This document shows, piece after piece, positions 23,161 to 33,400 of a stretch of 64,000 bases of DNA. Both the position numbers and the translations under genes were made by a program. Under the pieces are notes generated by a model that did no database searches, was not told the DNA's origin, and saw nothing but the letters and a program-made list of their open reading frames with translations. The stretch lies in contig CM031626.1 in the NCBI GenBank assembly GCA_018398815.1, positions 42,779,933-42,843,932 on the forward strand, read 5' to 3'. This DNA is from Conus ventricosus. Lineage: Eukaryota; Mollusca; Gastropoda; Neogastropoda; Conidae. Positions within the stretch are counted from its first letter, which is position 1. The number at the start of each line of letters is the position of its first letter.

Positions 23161-23183
23161 GTCCGGTGTAACCGAGGCTTAAA

Positions 23184-23495
23184 AGATTATAAATCCTTTG
23201 ATTTTGAAAAGTGCATATCACTTTATCTTGACCTAATATATGTTTAGATTAATTAAATTCATAAAAACACAAAACACCGTCTGTTTAAGCGCAAGCTTTC
23301 GAGCCACTGCTCTTCTTCAGGCCGCATGACAACAAGTGACGCAATAGAAAAAATGACGTCCATAGGTGACATTGTGACATCATCTCTCTCTCTCTCTCTC
23401 TCTCTCGCTCTCTCGTGCACAACTCCATCATCCTCCGTTTCTCTGGTCACTCAGACCCACACATTGAGCCCTTGTGGATAGTTCGTCTTGAGCTT
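23184..23495. other. Spacer with (CT)n tract
   Basis: A CT tract lies at 23382-23414. A segment near 23283-23320 (GCAAGCTTTCGAGCCACTGC then TCTTCTTCAGGCC) resembles the CTGAAGAAG-type ends seen in several retroelements, but this is not enough for a call. Confidence 0.4.
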
Positions 23496-23614
23496 GTTTG
23501 TTTGGTTTTTCTAAGTGTTTTGTTATTTTATTTAGTTTTAAGGGAAGGGGCGCCAGTCGGACATATTCAGAAGAAAAATGTCTCATTTGACTGGAGTGGC
23601 GATTAATCACCACT
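23496..23614 (+). repeat. Inverted repeat arm, left (119 bp)
   Basis: It matches the reverse complement of 23947-24065 with about two differences over 119 bases (GCGCCAGTC/GCGCTAGTC and AGAAAAATG/AGTAAAATG). With its partner it forms a foldback with a 332-base loop. Confidence 0.93.
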
Positions 23615-23657
23615 TAATGTTTAGATTAAAGGAGGAAATGAATAAAAGTGGAGGGGG

Positions 23658-23667
23658 AAAAAAAAAA
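23658..23667 (-). terminator. Pol III terminator for tRNA-Phe
   Basis: Ten A on the plus strand are a run of ten T on the tRNA strand, about 26 bases beyond the discriminator base. RNA polymerase III stops at such T-runs. Confidence 0.75.
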
Positions 23668-23693
23668 GTTCGTGCCAACCACCGGATTGTCCG

Positions 23694-23766
23694 TGCCGAA
23701 ACCCGGGATTGAACCAGGGACCTTTAGATCTTCAGTCTAACGCTCTCCCAACTGAGCTATTTCGGC
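23694..23766 (-). tRNA. tRNA-Phe (anticodon GAA)
   Basis: On the minus strand a 73-base sequence folds as a full cloverleaf. The acceptor stem GCCGAAA pairs with TTTCGGC, with discriminator A. The D arm is GCTC/GAGC with an AGTTGGGA loop. The anticodon arm is TTAGA-CTGAAGA-TCTAA with GAA at positions 34-36. The variable loop is AGGTC and the T arm is CCTGG-TTCAATC-CCGGG. Box A (TAGCTCAGTTGG) and box B (GGTTCAATCCC) are canonical. No intron, no mismatch in any stem, and a T-run terminator follows, so the gene looks functional. It sits inside the loop of a 119-bp inverted repeat. SINE heads in this window differ from it. Confidence 0.96.
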
Positions 23767-23946
23767 TGGCACCGATTTCTAGTTTCGTGGTAATTATAAA
23801 TCTTTCTTCGCCGGCACTTTCAGCAGGTTGCTTTGCTTTTTCCATGGCAGGCAATATTGATCATATAAATAATGCAACGAGTCAAAGAATTTTTTTTTTA
23901 AAAAAAAAACGGCTTGGATTTTCACCGAAATTTGAGGACATCAGGA

Positions 23947-24065
23947 AGTGGTGATTAATCGCCACTCCAGTCAAATGAGACATTTTACTTCTGAATATGT
24001 CCGACTAGCGCCCCTTCCCTTAAAACTAAATAAAATAACAAAACACTTAGAAAAACCAAACAAAC
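23947..24065 (-). repeat. Inverted repeat arm, right (119 bp)
   Basis: Reverse complement of 23496-23614. The arms begin GTTTGTTTGGTTTTTCTAAG and end ATTAATCACCACT, with no coding potential. No target duplication was recognised outside the arms. Confidence 0.93.
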
Positions 24066-24154
24066 AATGACAAAAGCAAATAGGCTAACGAAAAGAAATG
24101 CTATGAGGAGGGACGAACGGAATTGTGGGAGTACGTCATAGGCCCCAAGCGTTT

Positions 24155-24178
24155 CCCCCCCCCCCCCCCCCCCCCCCC
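24155..24178. repeat. Poly-C tract (24 C)
   Basis: Uninterrupted run of 24 C. Confidence 0.95.
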
Positions 24179-24600
24179 TGCAACACGCTTTCTCTTATCC
24201 AATCAAAAGTTTGAATTCAGCGCCACCTATTGAGCTGTTCCTTTTTGAGAATAAATTATTGGTTCCACACCACCCCTTCAATAAGAACATATTCATCAAT
24301 AATCCGAGGGGTTGCTCCGAGAGTTTTCAGAAAATATACTCACCAAGTACAAACTCCACGGGAAACACCTTTTATCATGGACAGAAGAAATTATTCGAAA
24401 TTGAATTAATCGAGACTTTAAATGGAAATATTCCACAGCTGCATCTCAAGGGGCCTCCCAGATTGGCGTATGTTCCAGCATGCCACTACCAAAGCATCAT
24501 GATGTATAAAATCATGATCGGCTTCTTAGAAGTGAAGATTTGACGTGATCTAACACAAAGCGAAGCCAAAAACTGTTTATGAAGGTAAAGTCAGTATTGA
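24179..24600. other. Unannotated spacer with a 110-codon open frame
   Basis: A plus-strand frame is open from about 24211 to 24543 (starting MNSAPPIELFLFENK). It has no family I know, no splice context and ordinary AT-rich composition; it could be chance. Confidence 0.3.
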
Positions 24601-24868
24601 TTCCTTTCTTACCGGCAAAGCTCCTTCTTCCTCCCAGACACCAGCCTGTGGATTCCTACTCCATGTGAGGCTTCCACATCAGTTCTAATCATGCCAAGTT
24701 AGCAGAACCATTCGTGACTGGAATGCCTGCCCTTGAAACTGTTATGCCATTCTCTCCTTGCATCTCCAGCTAGTGAGCGCCTGAAAAGAGCCTGATAACT
24801 CAACATCTCTCTCTCTCTCTTTCTCAATAAATTCCTCAAGGACTCTACCCAAACTTCATGTCCCTGTT

Positions 24869-25078
24869 CCTAGAATTGACTTATTCAAATCCAGTTTAAC
24901 ATATTCAGGTTCCTGTCAATGGAACTCGCTCCCTGAATCAACCAAACAACCAATGCCTATCAACCTTCAAACACCATTATTTCAACCATCTTATGTGCCA
25001 GTACTTGCATACTCCGCCATAAATCCACCACCAATCACCACCACCCTCTTTGCCTTATGTATGTACCTGACTATTTAA
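24869..25078 (+). pseudogene. LINE ORF2 C-terminal remnant
   Basis: The frame reads PRIDLFKSSLTYSGSCQWNS with LPESTK following, to a stop at 25076-25078. The pattern (aromatic-Lys-Ser then Ser-Gly-Ser-X2-Trp-Asn-Ser-Leu-Pro) is the conserved end of many LINE ORF2 proteins. Upstream frame is lost. Confidence 0.65.
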
Positions 25079-25148
25079 AAAGTGTTTTTGTGCTTGAAAT
25101 GCACATGTATGTTATTTTGTTTTAGTAAGTATGTCTTATATGAGTATA

Positions 25149-25410
<262 letters not shown>

Positions 25411-25715
25411 GGTTCTGCTGGAATGACTTGATTTTTTATCCATATAATATCCCCTCCTACCCGTGGCGACTGGGCTATCATTATGCATTTCCCACCTCCA
25501 TTTGTGCTTTATTTCTATCCCCCCCCCTCCCCCGGTGTTTCAAAATTGATTGTTTTGTATCTCTTTGGAATTTTCTGATTGTCAGATTGTTCTAAACATG
25601 TTCTCTTATCGCACCCACTCTAGCCTCTTTCTGTAAAAAAGCACATCAGTGCTTATCTATTATCCTCGTAAATGAAGAATTTTGTCTTGTCTTGTCTTGT
25701 CTTGTCTTGTCTCTC

Positions 25716-26900
25716 TCTCTGTGTCTCTCCACAGTGCAAAGTCTCTTCTGAACCCGGGCCTAAATCTTGTAATCGTTGACGGCGACTGCTGCACACAGAA
25801 AAAAAGAGAAAAAAGAAAAAAGAGAAGGTTCAAAATTTCTGATGATTGACTGCAACTCCCCTCTTTCTGTTTCATTCTTATTCCAAATTTAGTCTGAAAG
25901 CATAGTGACGCAGGCGATATTTTTAGCATGCAGAGAACAGCATGTAACAGGTCACCAAATTCAGCAGTGGAAGAAAATAACGACAATAGAAAAATTACAC
26001 GTTTTGATTGGTGAGGACTTCTACAGACAAGATAAAGAATATGGCGTGAAAAATGAGAAGAAAAAAAATGAAATGTGGTAGGCAGTATCCCCATCTGTAG
26101 AGCAGGAGTCAGACTTCCTTCAGTCAGTGTTTAAAAAAAGTTTGTGACAATATGAAAATACTCAGACAGAGGAATTATTATTTGAAATTAAGCATTTGAT
26201 AGACTCTCTTTATGCTGAAGGCTCAAATGTTAACTTACGTTGAATACCATTCCATCCTGACTTTCCTTGTAATGATCAAGAAGGCAGACCAAGAAAAAAA
26301 AGGAATACAAAGTTAGGTGGTATAACAGTCTTGTCCAGTAGCATACAAAGATAATCAATGGTGCAGAACAAAAAAGCTCCTTCCCCAGATGTATTCCAGA
26401 ATGGAAAAGCCTGCTTACAGACAAAGCAGCCTCACCATCCCTGGCACCCATCCAATCCGCGGTGGCCCTCCTCCTATAACTTCTACGATGAGGGTAGAGA
26501 GGGGAGGGGGGAAGGGGGGGGGGGAGGATGACTTTTCCCCTCAGGTGGAGTGTGGCAACTGTCCTTAAGATCAATTCATACGTCACTTCATTATTCTTTG
26601 ATCCTTCCCTCCGTCTTTTCCCTTCATTCACCCCCCCCCCCCCTTCCTTCTTCTGCACATCATCCAACTTTCCCTAGTCACCCTCCCCCCCACCTCCTCC
26701 GTGGTTCCGTTGCTGAAAATCATTATCCCAGTTCCATATCTACAATCACTTAAAGATGTGACCGGACAGAGATCTTGATCTTGCAAAATTCCTTCTTTCA
26801 CTTTCTTCTTATCAGCTAAACAGACGCTACCACAGCTAACTCATACTTTTTCTTCCACTTTCTTCTCATCAGCTGAACAGTCTCTGTCTACCACAGCTAA
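25716..26900. other. Intergenic region upstream of TDP-43
   Basis: No gene is recognised. G- and C-rich runs occur at 26503-26524 and 26630-26643. A short direct duplication near 26800-26890 (CTTTCTTCT..ATCAGCT and CCACAGCTAACTC repeated) is visible. Confidence 0.5.
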
Positions 26901-27210
26901 CTCGTATAGTTTTAAAACAAAACTGCTCTGTACGTTTGTCTGTTTTGTTTCTTGAAGACCTCAGTAATGGAAGCGCAATTTATGAAAGTGTTGAAATCGA
27001 GTTCTGCTTGTCCTCATGACTTGCAAACTAATTTTGGAGTGCAACCGCTCTTTGTGCAACTGTCGTTCGTGGACGAGCCTCGCGTCAGTACCGGCGCAGT
27101 TCTTTTCCGACGCCATCTTGTAGAAGTGGACAGAAGTGGCACGCGTGTGTTAGGATTTTTGTTCGATTTCACGTTTGGTAAGGTAGCAGATTTAATATCG
27201 TCTGTAAAAA
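26901..27210 (+). promoter_or_regulatory. Probable promoter and 5' leader of TDP-43
   Basis: The 300 bases before the start codon are richer in CpG than the surroundings (CGTCAGTACCGGCGCAG, TTCCGACGCC). They contain GCCATCTTG at 27112-27120, the reverse form of a YY1 site, typical of TATA-less housekeeping promoters and usually near the start point. No TATA box is evident. The start of transcription cannot be placed exactly. Confidence 0.5.
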
Positions 27211-27444
27211 ATGGCGCAGTTTCTTCAAGTAGCTGAAGATATTGGCGATGAGGCAATCGAAATCCCCAGTGAAGCAGATGGCACACTCTTGCTGACCACA
27301 CTTTCTGCACAGTTCCCTGGATCTGTGGCCTGAAGTACAAGTCTGAGACCGGCGCGTACAGAGGCATTCGTTTGGCTGACGGAGTGCTGTATCCCCCGGA
27401 CGGAGTTTGGGGGAATCATCAGTACATCGCTGTCTTTGCTAAAA
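27211..27444 (+). CDS. TARDBP: TDP-43 coding exon 1 (N-terminal domain)
   Basis: Begins ATGGCGCAG, giving [20 protein letters not shown]. Between the FPG codons (27313-27321) and CGL (27324-27332) only two bases remain where family alignment needs three; read literally, a TGA follows at 27331. After the break, [20 protein letters not shown] matches the family. The exon ends in phase 1 at a GTGCGT donor (27445). Confidence 0.93.
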
Positions 27445-30400
27445 GTGCGTACGTTTTGGTGTTTTGTATTAGTTTGTACAAGGTATTCAAAGGTTTTGTG
27501 CGTACTTCACGTTTAAATTTTTGTAAGGTGCAAGCGTATCTATAGTCTAATCCCGGTGTTGGCAGATGCGAGGATTTAGGCCACAATGGTTGTAGTCATA
27601 GGGATTGTGGCCAGTGGTAGTGGTCAGTCTTTTGAGTAGAGATAAATACAGGAGAGTTAGAGAAATCCCATTGGGTATTGTTCATGGCTTGGCCAGTACC
27701 GCCTACTGGCGATGTTCGACAATACAGATGTAGTTCGGCGTTTTTAGCTGCGCGAAGAAACCGTGTTTTGAATCGCAGTGGCTAGAACCGGTGCATGAAA
27801 TCGTCATTTCTGCTTTGGAACGTTTTTCTGGGCGTTTCCATTTTATAGACCCCCTGCAGAATATTCACCTGAGGTAGCCTAGGCCTAATTGTGACGAATA
27901 TATGACACTTCGGGACGGCTTTTGCTACGTCAAGTTTTTTGTTTTGTTCGCTAAGGCGTAACATACTGTTTGTGACTGTCGCCCAGATATGGGTGCAGAT
28001 AATTATGCATTACGAGTGGGAGCCATCAAAGGCACTTTGTTGCTGAACACATGAGCACACCCAACGGATTGCACCTGTACAATAAACGCACACTCAAACA
28101 ACTGTGAGACATGACAGGGAAGGCAATCCGAAGCCAGTGTTAGTTTGGAGTGATAGCACAACATGGCAGTCATATTGTCATGCATAAATTAAAATGGTGA
28201 TAATGAAATAAGTATTTTGCAAATTGGGGCCAAAAGGAAAGCGAGTGAGGGTTTTATCCCTTCTGATGAGAGCAATCCGAAAGTGTGAAACTGCCCTGAT
28301 TTGTATACTATGCTTCCGTACTGTTTGGTAGACCCTATCATTACACCAGCAACCTGCTAAAGTAAATTGCTTTTTTGGCAAATTTTGTCTTTAAGGTAGA
28401 AACATTTCGAGTGGGGAGCAATCAAGAGCTAACGCTTGTGGTAAACACAGACACACCCAACAGAGATTTGCACACACTCGTACACATAAACGCCACGCAA
28501 ACTGAAATCTTGAAGAATTTGTACAGGGATTGGCATTCGCGATGCCAGTTTATTTGAGCTGAATGCACAACTGCCAGTTAACAAATTGTCATGTATTAAA
28601 GTAAAACTGAGTAGATTAAAAGTAGAATCCAGTATTTATGCAAGATTTGGGTAGGCCTACAGAAACCGAGGAGGTTTTATGCCACACTATACTTAAGTAT
28701 GCAATCTCTGTGTGTGTGAACTGTGCCAGTATTTGTATACTTGCGAGTCCGTACATGTGTGTTCTGTAGGCCCTATGCATTTACCAGCAAAACCAGCAAA
28801 CGGAAGAGACACTTATTTTTGCCAAATGTTCTTTCCAATGTTTAGAACATTTCAGTGGGCTGAAATAAAGTTTCTTTGAAATGACGTAAACTATCGGAAC
28901 AGAATAATTGCAATATCTTTCCTTTTATTTGGTCTATCATTGGCTAGTATAAGTAACATTGTTCTGTAGTTAAATGATTATTTTCCCTGTGTTATTAAAG
29001 CAGATTAGTAATCCAAGTTGTTATCGATTACATTAGGCCTACTTTTTATTGACGAAGTCTGGCTCAGATAGACATACCATGTTTGTTCAGTAGTTTTGAA
29101 AACGCCTGACAATAGTGACAAAATCACCTAGCGGTCCGCTTTGACGATAGGTAATAAAGAGAACGGGGGAGTAGCAGTGTCAGATGCCTAATACCATGGT
29201 AACTGTTTGGGACTGGAGCAGTGACGGATACACCAGCAGTGATGAAAATACCAGATAATGTAATTGTTGTAAAGACTAAAAAGGGTTCAAGCTGCATTTG
29301 GCTGAATCTGCAAGGTTCCAGTGATTATGTTGGGAGTCTGCAGATCATAGTGAAAGAAAAACTGAATTATGGCAAGATCATTCGAGATTCGCATAGCTGG
29401 TTTGTGCCCCAAGTTTGTTGCCACAGTGCTACCCAGTCTTTGTGATGTTCATGTAATTACTTGTTGCAGTTGGCAAACAGAAACACTGTGGTACTTGATT
29501 GTAGTGCACAAAGTACCGCAAAAAAAGGTTATGGCCAGTGACGGGGAACAAATCTCGAAATGGTCGAAAGTTTGAATACTTGTATCATCTTTTCTTGCAG
29601 GGTCAAACTGCAAACAAACTGCAACTGTCCTTGTTGAATCATGGTCTGCTCGTTATTCATCTTGATTGTTGACAGGAAAGGCGAAAGAAGAAAAAAAGAA
29701 GGAAGATTGAAATGGAAAGTTTGTTGTAATTTACATAACTTGTGCTTCTTGTCTGAATGATGGCACTCATGCAATACGTGACATGAGTTATGAAAGAAAA
29801 GAAAAAAGATGGAAGATTGAAATTGTTTAAAGATTGTTGTAAATTACATAACTTGTTTTTGTTGCCTGAATGACCACACTCGTGCAATACATGTGTATGA
29901 GGTAACTGAATCATTCAGTGAATGTTAGGTTGTTTTCATGCCAGCACACAGTAAGCTGGGCTTCGGTGCATTTTTCCAAAAGAAAAGGGCTTGTGTTGGT
30001 GTCATCCATTCCCACCAGCACATGGTAGCCTACTTGTCCGGAAGATGGAACGGGAAAACATGCATGCTTTGTTTTTCTTGGTGTGTGTGTGTGTGTGTGT
30101 GTTAAAGATTGAAGGTCTTCACGGCAGTAAGATGCTACTTTTTTTTAATTTAAAATTTTTTTTTTTATATAGAGTTTCAATAATATCATAGGCCGAAACT
30201 CGACAAAAGCACGTTTTAGAGACTTCCAAGAAATGCTGAATGAACAGGGTTCGCGCTAGGATTTTTGAAAACCGGTACCGTGAGTTGCCATTTCAGAGAT
30301 ATCTTGACCAACCCCCCAAACATCGGTCCCCAGAAAATCAAAACCGGTACGCACTGTGACAGAACGAAACTATTGAGGGGGGGGGGGGGGTTGTTTGGCA

Positions 30401-33400
30401 ACAAAACTAAATCTAAATTGAACAAAAGACCTATATGAGCGCTAAGCGTAGGAACAAGAAAGAAGAATAGCTTGAATTTACGTCACACGAATGACCGTCC
30501 TGCAGAACAACAAACTGACAGTGACACAGGCGCTAGAAAAAAAACACACACAAAATAAATAAATTCCTATTTCCTGCGTGGCTTCATGCCCAAGAAGCGA
30601 GTGGCAGCAGCACGGCAGTCAAAGTCTCTGAGAGATTTGCCATGGATGTTGAGTCTCATCAGTCTTGTTACTCGTTCCTCGTTCAGTCGGCTCCTGCCCT
30701 CTGTCTTGACCATGTTCTGTACACTGAATCCTCTCTCAGCTGTCACACTGGACACAGGCACAGCTAGCGCAATTTTTGCCAGCATGGCAAAGTCTGGATA
30801 CTGTATAGCCAGGTTTCGGATGGCGATTCTACAGGACATGGAGAAGCTATCATCACCACCGTAACCACCAAGGGCTTGAATTGGCTGAATCCAGCCTGTG
30901 CGCGGGGGCCATTGATGACAGCAGCAAAGTGGCGAGTCAGCACCCTCATATCATCAGCTGCATAAACATCCAGTGGGCCGGGGTTGGGAGTGGAGGGAGG
31001 GTAGCACTGACCAGGAGACTAGGCCCCGATTAGTCATTGTGAAATGAAGCCACTGTAGTGCTGAGAAGAGCGCAACGCTCTATTCTTTGACAGTAAAGCT
31101 TGCTGTTCTGCACGCTAAAGAGGTTGGCGCCAAAGAGGTGTCGGGCGATTACAAGAGTTCGTCAGAAGGGATGCGAAGGGGTGGGTGCGTGGGTACAGGC
31201 GCATGACTTTTAGTGCCTTTCCGAAATTGTCACGTCAGACTTCTTTTTTTTTCAGCGGAAATCTAATCGGTCACTGGCAAACAGAATCGGTCCGTGGTAC
31301 CGGCAGCTTCGAAAATTTTCGGTATTTCCTGTTTACAACCGGTAAAATACCGGCAATTACCGGTTATCGCGAACCCTGATGAAGTCATAATAACTTTTAT
31401 CACGCACCTGATGTAAAGACTAACTAGGATCAGGGCCTCAGCTTGTCCCCATTTGTGAACAAAATTGAGTCACTGCATCTCATCAAGAGTTCACAACTTT
31501 TAAGTTCTGAACAGCCAAAAAATTGTATTTTAATCATGAAAGAAAAATTGTGGCCCCGAGACCCTCTGTGAAATTCTGTGCATCAGATTACAAAATTTGT
31601 GTATAAAATAGCCCTGATTGTGCATTACTAGCAGCATTGGTTTTTATTCATAAGACTTATTTCTTAGAATATTGCATGAAGTGGTAATGAAACCTATTAC
31701 TCGCGTATTGCTGTGCTATTAAATTATCAAGACATACCTCATACATGATTTAGTATTTGTGATGTTTGGCAGCAGATAGTAAGCGGAAGGGAGAAGATGG
31801 CTTTGGAAACCAGGCCACCAAGAAGAGAATGATTGACCCCAACAAGTGCTCTGACCTGATCGTGCTGGGTCTGCCATGGAAGAGCACAGAAGATGATCTG
31901 AAGACCTACTTCAGTCAGTTTGGAGATCTGGTTCTTGCACAGGTAAACAAAGCTGCTGTTAAAATTGAAAGTTCAAGTCATTTAAATGGTCCTTGGAAGT
32001 TCAGCTGAATAGCCCGCCTGTTTTCACTTGCCAGAGATTTGAAAGATGTGTTACGTTTTTTGTTATGATTTGGCCATCTTTGCAACCTATATAGGAAGCA
32101 TTGAAATTGAAAGCAAACAAGTTTTAGAGATGCCAGGAAATTCTGGCCAAGCAGTACTTTCTCATTACATGATGGTATTATTATGAAGATGATTTTCAGG
32201 GTAGACAACAGTAACTCAATGATGTTGCATCACTAAACTTCATAACCACATTTCAAAGTCTGTAGGTAAGCTGTCATACCATACATTGAAGATGTCTGCA
32301 GCAAAGAGACATGCCGATGATGTGGCAGCTGAACTCTCAGATGAATGAAAAGACAACTGGATGACATGGACTGAAGGCTTTAGAACTCTAAAAAAAAATA
32401 TTTCGCAGCTAGCAAGGTTTCTTGCTTTGTGCGCAGTGATAGAGAATGGCAAAATCAATGGAGGTATCAGATCTCAAGGAAGCACAAAATCTTCAGATAT
32501 TTTCAGAGGTGATTTATGCAGGCAGTAATAATTAAGTTGCCTTGCAGGTTATGAGGTTTCAAATCCGCTCGTCCGCCTGCATTTGATACATTGCATTCGC
32601 ATTGTTTCTTGTCTTCGAAATTTAGGTGCTTGCTTTGCTGTTTGTTGTATGTTGATTTTAAGTTCATAGTTCTGGGAAAAAAGTGAAAGAGAATGCACAT
32701 TTGATTCAAAAAGCAAAATGGTTGAAGGATCAGTGCAGTAAATGTACTGGTACGAAGAAAATGCCTGTAATAATGAAAAATGAAGCAAAACATGCATGTC
32801 ATTATGGTACGTTTTCTTTCTTATACATCTCAAACAGCATGCTTCATCCTGGATCTATTTAACTTGCCTTTCTGGCATCTGCTTCAGCCACAAGAAATGG
32901 TATAGCATGGCTGGCATATTCTCGCTCTAAATGAAAATATTAAAACAATCTACCACAAGAAATGGCATAGCATGGCTGGCATATTCTCGCTCTGTAAATG
33001 AAAATATTAAAACAATCTAAAAGAAATGTTTCAAGTGAGGCTCTTATATTGAATGACTTTTAAAGCGAGTGTGGAAAACGCATTCATAAGAAAGTTTCAC
33101 AAGTGTGTTTTAAAAACGCTCGATAGCTTTCTCTTTTTGGAAAGAGTCGGAATGTCTTTTAAAAGACAAAAGTTCTGCACATTTCATGAGTTATTTTTTT
33201 TTTTTTACATATAAATGTCCATTTCAGCTGCTGTAACGCTGACTGAAATGACTAGACCTGGTTTTGGGGGGTTGAAGTTTCATTTCAACGTTTAAGACTT
33301 TGAAAGTAGGTGCATCCCTTGTATATAGTCAGCATTTGATGATTATTTTTATGTTGTGGATTCGGCGACTGACGTTTTCCTTGATGGGAAATTCTAACAG

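Larger units (their letters stand above)
20981..23178 (-). mobile_element. PIF/Harbinger-like element with CCGAAT-rich arms
   Basis: The left end starts GCCCCGGTTACACCGG and the right end, on the complement, starts GCCTCGGTTACACCGG; both continue with ACCGAAT/CCCGAAT, giving a TIR of about 24 bp with two mismatches. The flanks are TTAAA on both sides (20976-20980, 23179-23183); read one base inward this is a TAA duplication, the 3-bp type used by PIF/Harbinger. Between the TIRs and a central minus-strand gene, each arm of about 430 bp is filled with CCGAAT or its complement. No DDE transposase is present, so the element depends on one in trans. Confidence 0.8.
27445..31772 (+). other. TDP-43 intron 1 (4.3 kb)
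   Basis: No exon is seen inside. The intron carries a GT tract (30081-30102), a T-rich stretch near 30139-30170 and a 1.1-kb hAT remnant (30245-31378). The acceptor is TTTGGCAG at 31772; a second AG three bases on (31775) is an equally good alternative and would drop one codon. 27950-30000 is AT-rich with nothing recognised. Confidence 0.8.

Noticed and set aside
23259..23450. Penelope-like element end (CTGAAGAAG-type motif)
   Set aside because: Only one short motif is present, with no GIY-YIG or RT coding around it.
26952..27236. 94-codon open frame upstream of TDP-43
   Set aside because: It overlaps the promoter/leader and the true start codon in another frame and has no known motif.
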